From contig NZ_KB902276.1 in assembly GCF_000379485.1 (NCBI RefSeq), positions 310,001 through 374,000 on the forward strand: a stretch of 64,000 nt of DNA, in the 5' to 3' direction. Of the stretch, positions 18,010 through 25,918 are shown one piece after another. The notes under the pieces were generated by a model. The model did not search any database. It saw only the letters and a list, made by a program, of their open reading frames with translations, and was not told the origin of the DNA. A program made the position numbers and the translations under genes. This stretch comes from Wenxinia marina DSM 24838. Lineage in GTDB: Bacteria; Pseudomonadota; Alphaproteobacteria; Rhodobacterales; Rhodobacteraceae. The first letter of the stretch is position 1. Each line of letters starts with the position of its first letter.

Positions 18010-18990
18010 ATGGCGCACGAACACGGACACGACCACGACGGGAGCCACGGTCACGGCGGCGGCCATGCCGGGCACGCTCACGCGCACCTCGACCCGTCGA
18101 GCGGCGACCGGCGCGTCTCCATCGCGATCTGGGCGAACGCGCTGCTGACCGTGGCGCAGATCGTGGGCGGGATCTTCGCCGGCAGCCTCGCGCTGGTGGC
18201 CGACGCGCTGCACAACTTCTCGGACATGGCGTCGCTGCTGATCGCCTTCATCGCCCGCAAGATCGCGCGGCGGCCGGCGGACGCGCGGATGACCTTCGGC
18301 TACGGCCGGATCGAGGTGGTGGCGGCGCTGATCAACTACACCACGCTGATCCTGGTCGGGGTCTACCTGATCTACGAGGGCGCGATGCGGATGATCGACC
18401 CGCCCGAGGTGGCGGGCTGGACCGTGGTCGTCGTGGGCATCATCGCGCTGGTGGTGGACGCGCTGACGGCGGCGCTGACCTGGTCGATGCAGAAGGGCAG
18501 CACCAACATGCGCGCGCTGTTCCTGCACAACCTCTCGGACGCGCTGGGCTCCGTCGCGGTGGTCGTGGGCGGCACGCTGATCCTGCTCTACGACTGGCGG
18601 CTGATCGACCCGATCGTCACCATCGGCATCGCCGGCTACATCCTGTGGCTGGCGCTGCGCGAGATCGGCGGGCCGGTCCGCACGCTGATGCTGGGCAGCC
18701 CGCCGGAGATGGACTGCGCCGCGGTCATCGACGAGATGCTGGCGGTGGACGGTGTGGAGGACATCCATCACGTGCACCTGTGGCAGATGCAGGAGAACGA
18801 GGCCGCGCTCGACTGCCACGTGGTCGTGGAGGGCGGCGCGCTGGACCGGATCGAGGAGGTGAAGGCGGCGCTGAAGGCGCGGCTGCAGGAGCGGTTCGGC
18901 ATCGGCCACTCGACGCTGGAGATCGAGGAGGCCGGCCGCTCGGACTGCCATGCCCGCCGCATCGGCCACGCGGTCGCGGGCGCGGGTTGA
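18010..18990 (+). CDS. Cation diffusion facilitator (Zn/Co/Cd exporter)
   Basis: 326 residues, ATG at 18010 after GAGGAG. It has a histidine-rich N-terminus (MAHEHGHDHDGSHGHGGGH), six hydrophobic helices, and the paired metal sites H68-x3-D72 (HNFSD) and H173-x3-D177 (HNLSD) in helices 2 and 5. The cytoplasmic C-terminal domain carries 'VEDIHHVHLWQM' and 'FGIGHSTLEIE'. The HxxxD/HxxxD arrangement is that of the Zn2+/Cd2+/Co2+ branch (ZitB/CzcD/DmeF). It exports metal from the cytosol in exchange for protons. Confidence 0.92.
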   Translation: MAHEHGHDHDGSHGHGGGHAGHAHAHLDPSSGDRRVSIAIWANALLTVAQIVGGIFAGSLALVADALHNFSDMASLLIAFIARKIARRPADARMTFGYGRIEVVAALINYTTLILVGVYLIYEGAMRMIDPPEVAGWTVVVVGIIALVVDALTAALTWSMQKGSTNMRALFLHNLSDALGSVAVVVGGTLILLYDWRLIDPIVTIGIAGYILWLALREIGGPVRTLMLGSPPEMDCAAVIDEMLAVDGVEDIHHVHLWQMQENEAALDCHVVVEGGALDRIEEVKAALKARLQERFGIGHSTLEIEEAGRSDCHARRIGHAVAGAG

Positions 18991-19347
18991 GCCGGCGATC
19001 CGGCGGCGCGCCTGGCGGCGCATTGTCCTTCGCGCGGGGGGCGTCCCGCCCCCGTCCGGCTGGCGCCGGACTCCCCCTGGGGATATTTATGGCTCGATGA
19101 GAGGGGGGATGCGGTCTGCCGGATGCGCGCCCGGTGCGCCGCGGCGGATCGGGGGCTGCGTCCGCGGGAAGGGGGCGATAGCATCGACCCGGGCGCACCC
19201 GATGACGGGTGCGTCCCATTCCGCGACGACGGGACCGTCCGCGCGGAGGGGCGGGTCATCGACCCGGGGATTCACGATGACGGGCTGGCGGGTGATCCTG
19301 TCCCGCGGCCCGCTGAAGAACAGGCAGGACACCAAGGGAGGATGGAC
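18991..19347. other. Intergenic region, 357 bases
   Basis: No gene is seen. It holds copy D of the dispersed element (19036-19106) and two imperfect direct repeats beginning CATCGACCCGGG (19181-19213 and 19257-19289). It ends in the AGGGAGG ribosome site of the binding-protein gene. Confidence 0.6.
19036..19106 (+). repeat. Dispersed intergenic element, copy D (plus orientation)
   Basis: Hairpins GGGGGC/GCCCCC (19037-19053) and TCCGGC-tggc-GCCGGA (19055-19070) precede CTCCCCCTGGGGATATTTAT and GGCTCGATGAGAGGGG. It lies 45 bases behind the CDF gene on the same strand. With copy E it best represents the consensus. Confidence 0.8.
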
Positions 19348-20628
19348 ATGAGGAAGACGATCTCGCTGGCGGCGCTGACCGCCGTGCTGGGCGGCGCGGC
19401 CCTCGCGCAGGACCCGGTGGAGCTGCGGATGCTGTGGTACTCCGACGGCGTCGAGGGCGAGGTGATGGCCGATCTGCTGGAGCGGTTCGAGGAGGAGAAT
19501 CCCGATATCGACGTCGTCCTGGACAACGTCGCCTACCAGGTCGTCCAGGAGCAGCTGCCGATCCAGCTGGCGAGCGGGCAGGGCCCGGACGTCGCCCGCG
19601 TCGCCTCGACGTTGAAGTCGGACGCCCAGCACTGGCTGGACCTGCGCCCCTATCTGACGGACGAACAGGTCGCCTACTGGCAGGAGAACTTCGGCAACCG
19701 CCTCGACTGGATGCGGCCCGACGGGTCGGACGCGATTCCGGGATTCCTGACCCAGCTGACGATGGTCGGCGGCTTCGCCAACGCCACCCTGTTCGAGCAG
19801 GCGGGCGTGGATCTGCCGGGAGAGGGCGCGACCTGGGACGAGTGGGTGGCCGCCAGCGCCGAGGTGATGGAGAGCCAGGGCACCGCCGCCGCCTTCGCCA
19901 TCGACCGCACCGGCCACCGCATCTCGGGCCCCATCGCCTCCTACGGCGGAAACTACATCGGCGAGGACGGCATGCCCGCGCCGATCGACGACGGCACGAT
20001 GGCGTTCCTGACGAAGCTGGTGGAGTGGACGGACGCGGGCCTGATGCTGCCCGAGGTCTGGGTCTCGGCGGCGGGGACGACCTACCGCTCGGGCGCGGAC
20101 GACTTCATCAACGCGCAGATCCCGCTCCTCTATTCGGGCTCGTGGCAGGTGGCGAACCTGTCGACGAAGATCGGCGACGCGTTCGACTGGGTCGCCATCG
20201 GCTCTCCCTGCGGGACGGAGGGCTGCTCCGGTCTGGCGGGCGGCGCGGGGCTCGTGGCCATCAGGTATACCGAACACCCCGAGGAGGTGGCGCGCCTGAT
20301 GGACTGGCTGGCAAGCGAGGAGATCGTCCGCGAATTCTCCGAGCGGACGCTGTTCCTGCCTGCCCATGCGGGGATCGTGGAGGCCGGGGGCCTGACCTTC
20401 CAGTCCGAGGACCCGAACGTGCCGCCGGCGCTCGACCGGTTCGTGCAGGCCTCGGGCGAGACGCTGCCGATGGCCGACGCGCTGCCGGCGTGGAAATGGG
20501 CCAACGCCTATTACGGCGCGCTGGTGACCCGCGTCAGCCAGGTCATGGCCGGCGAGATCACCCTCGACGAGGCTCGGGGCCTGATGGACCGGGACATAGC
20601 CGACGCCGTCGAGAACGCCTCGCAGTAA
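19348..20628 (+). CDS. Sugar ABC transporter substrate-binding protein
   Basis: 426 residues. ATG at 19348 was chosen over one at 19342 because the AGGGAGG site needs the spacing. Sec signal MRKTISLAALTAVLGGAALA, cleaved near residue 20. Family 1 solute-binding protein: 'LRMLWYSDGVEGEVMADLLERFEEENPDIDV', 'LASGQGPDVARVAS', 'MVGGFANATLFEQAGVDLP' and 'IPLLYSGSWQVANL'. It is the first gene of a plus-strand operon with two permeases and an ATPase (to 24562). The operon resembles alpha-glucoside/alpha-galactoside or glycerol-3-phosphate importers in layout. The ligand is unknown. Confidence 0.88.
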   Translation: MRKTISLAALTAVLGGAALAQDPVELRMLWYSDGVEGEVMADLLERFEEENPDIDVVLDNVAYQVVQEQLPIQLASGQGPDVARVASTLKSDAQHWLDLRPYLTDEQVAYWQENFGNRLDWMRPDGSDAIPGFLTQLTMVGGFANATLFEQAGVDLPGEGATWDEWVAASAEVMESQGTAAAFAIDRTGHRISGPIASYGGNYIGEDGMPAPIDDGTMAFLTKLVEWTDAGLMLPEVWVSAAGTTYRSGADDFINAQIPLLYSGSWQVANLSTKIGDAFDWVAIGSPCGTEGCSGLAGGAGLVAIRYTEHPEEVARLMDWLASEEIVREFSERTLFLPAHAGIVEAGGLTFQSEDPNVPPALDRFVQASGETLPMADALPAWKWANAYYGALVTRVSQVMAGEITLDEARGLMDRDIADAVENASQ

Positions 20629-20634
20629 GGACGC

Positions 20635-21645
20635 GTGGGCACGATCAGGCACAGGACCGGCGCCGTCCTCGCGGCGCCGCTCGTCCTCCTCGCCCGCCTC
20701 GTGGACGTGCCGATGCGCGCGCTGCAGAGGCGGACGGGGCAGGGCGGCATGGCGGCCGCGTTCCTGCTGCCGAACATGGCGATCTTCGGCGTGTTCGTGC
20801 TGGTGCCGCTGGCGCTGAACGTCGTCTACTCGACCACCGCGGGGACCGACATCCTGCTGGCGGACCGGACGTACGTCGGCGGCCAGCAGTACGCGCGCCT
20901 TCTGGAGTGCCAGGATTACGCGCGCCCCATCACCTGCCGCGAGGACCAGTTCTGGACCGCCGCCCGCAACACCGGCGTGTTCGTCGTCCTGCAGGTGACG
21001 ACGATGGTCGTCGTCTCGCTGATCACCGCGCTGATCCTGAACCGCGAGATCCGCGGCCGGGGGTTCTTTCGCGCCGTGTTCTTCTTCCCGGTGCTGCTGT
21101 CGCCGGTTGTCGTCGGCCTGATCTGGCGCTGGATTCTCCAGCGGCAGGGCCTCCTCAACCTCATCATGGTGAACCTCGGGCTGGAACCCGAGGTCTGGCT
21201 GAACGACCGCACCTACGCCTTCGGCGCCGCCATCGGCGTGTCGGTCTGGGCGCACATGGGGTTCTACACGCTGATCCTGCTGGCCGGGCTGCAGGCGATC
21301 CCGAAGGACCTCTACGAGGCCGCTCAGATGGACGGGACCGGCCCGGCGCGGGTCTTCCGGCGGATCACGCTGCCGCTGCTGATGCCGAACCTCGCCGTGG
21401 TGCTGGTGCTGGCGCTGATCCGGGGGGTGCAGATCTTCGACGAGGTCTACGTGCTGACCGGCGGCGGGCCCGGCACGTCGACGATGTTCCTGACGCAGTA
21501 CATCTACGAGACCGGTTTCGCGTCGGTCCTGCGCAACCCGGGACTGGCGGCGGCGGCGTCGATCCTGATGGGTCTGGTTCTGGTGGTGCTGACGCTGGCG
21601 CAGCTGTGGCTGAGCCGCCGGGCCGAGGGGAGGGGAGTGCGATGA
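20635..21645 (+). CDS. Sugar ABC transporter permease (MalF/UgpA type)
   Basis: 336 residues from a GTG at 20635, six bases after the binding-protein stop. The ribosome site AAGGA is only three bases away, so an ATG at 20713 (MRALQRR) is possible. Six transmembrane segments start at 'FLLPNMAIFGVFVLVPLALNVVYS'. The EAA loop is 'DLYEAAQMDGTGPARVFRRITLPLL' and the end 'GGGPGTSTMFLTQYIYETGFAS' is conserved in this family. Its 3' end is duplicated at 21781. Its stop codon lies in an ATGA at 21642-21645, the usual sign of coupling to a next gene, but the next permease is 0.8 kb away. Confidence 0.88.
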   Translation: MGTIRHRTGAVLAAPLVLLARLVDVPMRALQRRTGQGGMAAAFLLPNMAIFGVFVLVPLALNVVYSTTAGTDILLADRTYVGGQQYARLLECQDYARPITCREDQFWTAARNTGVFVVLQVTTMVVVSLITALILNREIRGRGFFRAVFFFPVLLSPVVVGLIWRWILQRQGLLNLIMVNLGLEPEVWLNDRTYAFGAAIGVSVWAHMGFYTLILLAGLQAIPKDLYEAAQMDGTGPARVFRRITLPLLMPNLAVVLVLALIRGVQIFDEVYVLTGGGPGTSTMFLTQYIYETGFASVLRNPGLAAAASILMGLVLVVLTLAQLWLSRRAEGRGVR

Positions 21646-22457
21646 TCGCAGCGCTCCGCGCCCCGGCCGCGAGCCGGGGCCCCGCGTCGATCGGGGCGCC
21701 TGCGCCCAGCCTCGCGGGGCCCCGGGTCAGGCCCGGGGCGGGGAGCTCCGTCCGCCGCTCGTCTCCACCGGCCGCGAGCCGGCGGGCCCGGCACGTCGAC
21801 GATGTTCCTCACGCAGTACATCTACGAGACCGGATTCGCGTCGGTCCTGCGCAACCCGGGACTGGCGGCGGCGGCGTCGATCCTGATGGGGCTGGTGGTG
21901 CTGATGCTGGCGCAGCTGTGGCTGAGCCGCCGGGCCGAGGGGAGGGGGACGCGATGATCGGAGCGCTTCCCGCCCCGGCCGCGAGCCGGGGCCTCGCGCC
22001 GATCGGGGCGCCTGCGCCCAGCCTCCCGGGGCCCCGGGTCAGGCCCGGGGCGGGGAGCTCCGTCCGCCGCTCGTCTCCACCGGTCGCGAGCCGGGGCCTC
22101 GCGGAGGTCAGAGAGACGGCCAACAGCCGCGCGAGGCCCCGGGTCGAGCCCGGGGCGGGTGTTCCCGGATCATCGGCGCCGGCGCTTCGCGCCCCGGCCG
22201 TGAGCCGGGGCCATGCGGGGACGGGAGGGGTCGCGCCTCGTTCGGCGAGGTCCCGGGTCAGGCCCGGGGCGGGGGGCTCCATCCGCCGCTCGTCTCCACC
22301 CGCCCCGGCCCCGAGCCGGGGCCTCGCGGAGGTCAGAGTGACGGCGCACGGCCCGGCGGGGCTCCGGGTCAGGCCCGGGGCGAGGTCGCCAGCAATTCGC
22401 CGGGCCGCGCTGCCTGCCGGCGCAGCGTCGTGCCGCGCCGTGGGCTCCGCCCGATGA
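21642..22457 (+). CDS. Possible relay reading frame made of palindromic repeats
   Basis: An open frame of 271 codons runs from the ATG in the ATGA that ends the first permease gene to the TGA in the ATGA that starts the second. The translation is low-complexity (Ala, Gly, Pro, Arg, Ser) and holds recurring APAASRG, VRPGAGSSVRRSSPP and SRGLAEVR words that come from DNA palindromes. No fold is expected. At this GC content stop-free frames are common, so the length alone proves little. Having coupled junctions at both ends in one frame is what makes it notable. It may serve only to carry ribosomes across the array. Confidence 0.3.
   Translation: MIAALRAPAASRGPASIGAPAPSLAGPRVRPGAGSSVRRSSPPAASRRARHVDDVPHAVHLRDRIRVGPAQPGTGGGGVDPDGAGGADAGAAVAEPPGRGEGDAMIGALPAPAASRGLAPIGAPAPSLPGPRVRPGAGSSVRRSSPPVASRGLAEVRETANSRARPRVEPGAGVPGSSAPALRAPAVSRGHAGTGGVAPRSARSRVRPGAGGSIRRSSPPAPAPSRGLAEVRVTAHGPAGLRVRPGARSPAIRRAALPAGAASCRAVGSAR
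21646..22453 (+). repeat. Array of alternating GC palindromes between two permease genes
   Basis: Two palindrome types alternate. P1 is CCCCGGCC-nnGAG-CCGGGGCC, seen near 21660, 21769 (joined to the duplicated tail), 21977, 22082 (partial), 22190 and 22310. P2 is CCCCGGGTCAGGCCCGGGGC and variants, near 21718, 22031, 22136, 22252 and 22364. Spacers recur too, for example GCTCGTCTCCACCGG (three times) and GCCTCGCGGAGGTCAGAG (twice). The array is bounded by CGATGA at 21640-21645 and 22452-22457. Related palindromes occur at 26085 and 46764. Confidence 0.85.
21781..21957 (+). pseudogene. Duplicated 3' fragment of the MalF-type permease gene
   Basis: This stretch repeats 21463-21645 (offset 318 bases, then 312 after a 6-base in-frame deletion) and is nearly identical. 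It encodes GTSTMFLTQYIYETGFAS and continues to the same RRAEGRG-x-R stop. It lacks a start and the first 270 or so codons, so it cannot make a permease. The neighbouring intergenic repeat is duplicated with it, giving a tandem duplication of about 318 bases. Very few differences suggest that it is recent. Confidence 0.88.
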
Positions 22458-23515
22458 ACCGCCTGACCTTCCTCCTCGCCCGCCGCGGCCGCACCGGCGC
22501 CGGCCGTGGCTGGCACTGGACCGACGTCGTCACCTGGGTCTGGCTGATCGGCGGCACGGTCCTGATGTTCGGCCCGGCGCTCTGGCTCGTCTCGTCCTCG
22601 CTGAAAGGCCCCGCCCAGCTGGCGGAGTTCCCGCCGACGCTGCTGCCCTACGTGCAGGAGACGGCTCAGGTGGAGGGCTACGACGCCCCCCTCCCGCTCT
22701 ACCGCGCCACCGCCGAGGACGGCGAGACCCGCGTCCTGGCCGAGATCCGCCGCGTCGGGACGAACGCCCAGATGATCGACCCCGCCGCCCCGGACGAGCG
22801 GCTGAACGTGAACATCGCCGACCGGGAGCCGCTCCGCCGTCTCGGCATCGCGGCGGACAACTACGTCGCGCCGCTCGTGGCGAACGACTTCCTGCGCTAC
22901 CTCTGGAACTCTGTCTTCGTCACCGTGATGGCGACGCTGATCACGCTGGTCACCAATTCCATGGCCGCCTTCGCGCTGTCCAAGTACCGCTTCCGCGGCC
23001 GCGACGCGGTGATGCTGCTGATCGTGGCCACGCTGATGGTGCCGCTGTCGGTGATCCTCGTGCCGCTGTACTCGGTCGTGAACGCCACCGGCCTTCTCGG
23101 CTCGCTCTGGGGCGTCATCCTGCCCACGGTGGCGACGCCCACGGGCGTGTTTCTCCTGCGCCAGTACATGCTGACGATTCCCGACGAGCTGCTCGAGGCG
23201 GCGCGGATGGATCACGCCAGCGAGTGGCAGATCTACTGGCGCATCGTCCTGCCGCTGGCCGCGCCGGCGCTGGCGGTTCTGGCGATCTTCTCGGTCGTGT
23301 GGCGCTGGAACGATTTCCTGTGGCCGCTCATCGTGCTCAGCCGGCGCGAGACCTACACCCTGCAGGTCGGCCTCAACACCTATGCCGGTGAGCTCAACGT
23401 GCAGTGGCACTACATCCTGGCGATGACGGTGGTGACGATGATCCCGGTGGTGCTGGTCTTCGTGTTCCTGCAGCGCTTCATCACCACGGGGATCGCGGGA
23501 GCGGGGATCAAGTAG
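22454..23515 (+). CDS. Sugar ABC transporter permease (MalG/UgpE type)
   Basis: 353 residues, start ATG at 22454. There is no convincing ribosome site before it, but the ATG overlaps the stop of the upstream open frame (ATGA), so translation may depend on coupling. It is a MalG-type permease with six transmembrane segments and a large periplasmic insertion between the first two (residues about 50-140). The EAA loop is 'ELLEAARMDHASEWQIYWRIVLPLA' and the end is 'FVFLQRFITTGIAGAGIK'. It pairs with the permease at 20635 to form the channel. Confidence 0.9.
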   Translation: MNRLTFLLARRGRTGAGRGWHWTDVVTWVWLIGGTVLMFGPALWLVSSSLKGPAQLAEFPPTLLPYVQETAQVEGYDAPLPLYRATAEDGETRVLAEIRRVGTNAQMIDPAAPDERLNVNIADREPLRRLGIAADNYVAPLVANDFLRYLWNSVFVTVMATLITLVTNSMAAFALSKYRFRGRDAVMLLIVATLMVPLSVILVPLYSVVNATGLLGSLWGVILPTVATPTGVFLLRQYMLTIPDELLEAARMDHASEWQIYWRIVLPLAAPALAVLAIFSVVWRWNDFLWPLIVLSRRETYTLQVGLNTYAGELNVQWHYILAMTVVTMIPVVLVFVFLQRFITTGIAGAGIK

Positions 23516-24562
23516 ATGGGACGGATCCAGCTTCACGGCATCACCAGGAGCTTCGCGGGGACGGAAGTGATCCACGGCGTCGACCTCGCGGTCGAGGACG
23601 GCGAGCTGGTCGTCTTCGTCGGGCCGTCCGGCTGCGGCAAGTCCACGCTGCTGCGGCTGATCGCCGGCCTCGACCGGCCGACGACGGGCCGGGTGGAGAT
23701 CGACGGGCGGGACGTCACCCGCGTCAGCGCCGCCGACCGGGGGCTGGCGATGGTGTTCCAGTCCTACGCCCTCTACCCGCACATGACGGTGCGCCAGAAC
23801 CTCTCCTTCGGCCTGGAGAACACCCGCATGCCGAAGGCCGAGATCGCCGCCCGCGTGGACGAGGCGGCGCGGATGCTGGAGATCGGCGAGCTGCTCTCGC
23901 GGCGGCCGACGCAGCTGTCCGGCGGCCAGCGCCAGCGCGTCGCCATCGGCCGCGCCATCGTGCGCGAGCCTCTCGCGTTCCTGCTGGACGAGCCGCTGTC
24001 GAACCTCGACGCCGAGCTTCGCGTCTCCATGCGCGCGGAACTGGCGGCGCTGCACGACCGCCTCGGCACCACGATGATTTACGTCACCCACGACCAGGTC
24101 GAGGCGATGACGCTCGCCGACCGGATCGTCGTCCTCCGCGCCGGCCGGGTGGAGCAGGTGGACACGCCCCTCGGCCTCTTCAACCGGCCCGGCAACCTGT
24201 TCGTCGCCGGCTTCATCGGCGCGCCGAACATGAACCTGTTCCGCACCCGGGCGGAGGGCGGTGTGGCGGAGCTCCCGGGCGGGCTGAAGGTCGACGCCCG
24301 CGGGGCAGGAGAGGTGACGGTCGGCATCCGGCCGCAGCACCTGCATCTGGCCGACGGCGGCGAGGCGGCGCTGGAGGGGACGGTGCGGCTGGTCGAGGCG
24401 CTGGGGACCGAGACGGTCGTCCATGCCGCGGCGGCGGACGGCACGGCGCTCGTCACGGTCCTCCCCGGTCAGGCCGCCGTCCGGCCCGGCGAGACGATCC
24501 GCCTCGCCCCCGACCGCGCGGCGCTGCACCTCTTCGACGCGGACGGGCGGCGCATGGAGTAG
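23516..24562 (+). CDS. ugpC: Sugar ABC transporter ATPase (UgpC/MsmK type), second copy
   Basis: 348 residues, starting immediately after the permease stop codon. Walker A GPSGCGKST at 36-44, signature 'TQLSGGQRQRVAIGRAIV', Walker B 'AFLLDEPLSNLD', 'YVTHDQVEAMTLADRIVVL', and a C-terminal TOBE domain ('VGIRPQHLHLADGG'). It energises the transporter at 19348-23515. It is a paralogue of the ATPase at 13505, so the two systems probably do not share ATPases. Confidence 0.92.
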   Translation: MGRIQLHGITRSFAGTEVIHGVDLAVEDGELVVFVGPSGCGKSTLLRLIAGLDRPTTGRVEIDGRDVTRVSAADRGLAMVFQSYALYPHMTVRQNLSFGLENTRMPKAEIAARVDEAARMLEIGELLSRRPTQLSGGQRQRVAIGRAIVREPLAFLLDEPLSNLDAELRVSMRAELAALHDRLGTTMIYVTHDQVEAMTLADRIVVLRAGRVEQVDTPLGLFNRPGNLFVAGFIGAPNMNLFRTRAEGGVAELPGGLKVDARGAGEVTVGIRPQHLHLADGGEAALEGTVRLVEALGTETVVHAAAADGTALVTVLPGQAAVRPGETIRLAPDRAALHLFDADGRRME

Positions 24563-24572
24563 ACGCCATGTT

Positions 24573-24650
24573 CGGCCCGCCGCAGGCGGCGGGCCGACCG
24601 GGGGACCGGTCCCCCGGACCCCCTGGGATATTTATGGCTCGATGAGAGGG
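24573..24650 (+). repeat. Dispersed intergenic element, copy E, with two strong hairpins
   Basis: CGGCCCGCC-gcaggc-GGCGGGCCG (24573-24596) and the perfect palindrome GGGGGACCGGTCCCCC (24600-24615) are followed by CCCTGGGATATTTATGGCTC and GATGAGAGGG. It starts ten bases after the ATPase stop codon on the same strand. Position and structure suggest a transcription end or mRNA 3' stabiliser. Confidence 0.8.
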
Positions 24651-24683
24651 AGGGGCGGTCGACGGCCGGCAAGTCTTGCGACG

Positions 24684-25457
24684 TCAGCCGAGGCGCGTGC
24701 GCCAGCCTGCCAGCCGGTCGCGCACGCCTCGGCCGAGGATCGCGCTGTCGATGTCGACGCCGGTGAAGAGGCTGCCCGCCTCGACCATCTCGGCGACCGC
24801 GTCCTGGTCGGCCGACAGGTAGCCGGCGGGCTTGCCCGCCGCCCGGATCCGGCGCATCGCCTCGGCGCAGGTCCTGCGGACCTCGGGATGGCTCGGCTGG
24901 CCCGGGTAGCCCATGCTGGCGGCGAGATCGGCGGGCCCGATGAAGAGGGCGTCGATTCCCGGCACCGCCGCGATGTCCTCCAGTACGTCGAGCGCCTGCA
25001 CCGTCTCGATCTGCACCATCAGCAGGATCTCCTCCCGCGCGCGGGCGACGTAGTCGGCGACCTGACCGTAGCGGTTGGCGCGGGTGTTGGCGGCGACGCC
25101 GCGGATGCCTCGGGTCGGGTAGTCCACGGCCGCCGCCGCCAGCTCGGCTTCCCCGACGGTCTGGACATAGGGGATCAGCAGCGACTGCGCGCCGAAGTCG
25201 AGCAGGCGCTTGATCTCGGCGACGTCCAGCGAGGTCGGCCGCACGACGGTGGAGACCGGGTAGGGGGCGGCGGCCTGCAGGAGCGACAGGACGGTGAGCG
25301 TGTCGACGGCGGAATGCTCGGTGTCGAAGAGGATCCAGTCGTAGCCGGCCCCGGCATACATCTCGGCCGTGGTGACGTCGTTGATCGTGCTCCAGAGGCC
25401 GATCTGCTGGCGGCCCGCCAGAAGGGCGGCCTTGAGGGCGTTGCGGGGAAGGTCCAT
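24684..25457 (-). CDS. HpcH/HpaI-family aldolase
   Basis: 257 residues. Class II (metal-dependent) pyruvate aldolase fold: 'WILFDTEHSAVD' with the metal and base residues, 'VRPTSLDVAEIKRLLDFGAQSLLIPYVQT', 'LMVQIETVQALD' (metal Glu) and 'IDALFIGPADLAASMGYPGQ' (metal Asp). Members cleave 2-keto-3-deoxy acids such as 2-keto-3-deoxyrhamnonate or 4-hydroxy-2-oxoheptanedioate into pyruvate plus an aldehyde. The start is 23 bases downstream of aroQ on the same strand, so the two are likely co-transcribed. Given the neighbours, a sugar-acid substrate is more likely than an aromatic one, but this is inference. Confidence 0.85.
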   Translation of the reverse strand: MDLPRNALKAALLAGRQQIGLWSTINDVTTAEMYAGAGYDWILFDTEHSAVDTLTVLSLLQAAAPYPVSTVVRPTSLDVAEIKRLLDFGAQSLLIPYVQTVGEAELAAAAVDYPTRGIRGVAANTRANRYGQVADYVARAREEILLMVQIETVQALDVLEDIAAVPGIDALFIGPADLAASMGYPGQPSHPEVRRTCAEAMRRIRAAGKPAGYLSADQDAVAEMVEAGSLFTGVDIDSAILGRGVRDRLAGWRTRLG

Positions 25458-25480
25458 CGGGCAGGCTCCGGGAAATGAGG

Positions 25481-25918
25481 TCAGTCGGCGCGGGCGAGGC
25501 TCAGCAGACGACGGACCGCCGCCTCGTAGCCGTACGTGCCGAGGCCGGCGATCACGGCGTCGGCGCGGGCGGAGACGTAGGAGTGATGCCGGAAGGCCTC
25601 ACGCTTGTGGATGTTGGAGATGTGCACCTCCATCACCGGGCCGTCGAAGGCGTTCAGCGCGTCGAGGATCGCGATCGAGGTGTGCGACAGGGCGCCGGGG
25701 TTGATGACGATGCCGGCGGCCGTCTCGCGCGCCTCGTGGATCCAGTCGACGATCTGGCCCTCCCAGTTCGACTGGAGCGCGCGCAGATCCCACCCGTCCG
25801 GCAGCAGCGCCCGGCAGGCCGTCTCGACGTCCGCCAGCGTCTCGCGGCCGTAGATGTCGGGCTGCCGCTGGCCGAGGAGGTTCAGGTTCGGCCCGTTCAG
25901 CAGGTAGATCGTCGGCAT
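25481..25918 (-). CDS. aroQ: Type II 3-dehydroquinate dehydratase
   Basis: 145 residues, the normal size for type II enzymes. ATG at 25918 begins '[16 protein letters not shown]' and is preferred over upstream in-frame starts that would add a Pro/Arg-rich tail encoded by repeat DNA. Catalytic Tyr23 (DIYG), N73 in 'NPGALSHTS' and H99 in '[12 protein letters not shown]' are present. It dehydrates 3-dehydroquinate to 3-dehydroshikimate, for aromatic amino-acid synthesis or quinate breakdown. Linkage to an aldolase gene favours a catabolic copy, though it could be the only one. Confidence 0.93.
   Translation of the reverse strand: MPTIYLLNGPNLNLLGQRQPDIYGRETLADVETACRALLPDGWDLRALQSNWEGQIVDWIHEARETAAGIVINPGALSHTSIAILDALNAFDGPVMEVHISNIHKREAFRHHSYVSARADAVIAGLGTYGYEAAVRRLLSLARAD

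Noticed and set aside
21646-22453. CRISPR-like array
   Set aside because: Repeats are two kinds of palindromes with variable spacing, the spacers themselves recur, and no cas gene is present.
21646-22453. Insertion sequence or transposon remnant
   Set aside because: There is no transposase fragment. The only gene-derived part is the permease tail, explained by tandem duplication.
21809-24529. A 900-codon open frame on the minus strand across the second sugar transporter genes
   Set aside because: It is antisense to two well-supported genes and its translation is Arg/Asp/His-rich low-complexity sequence, as expected of a mirror frame in GC-rich DNA.
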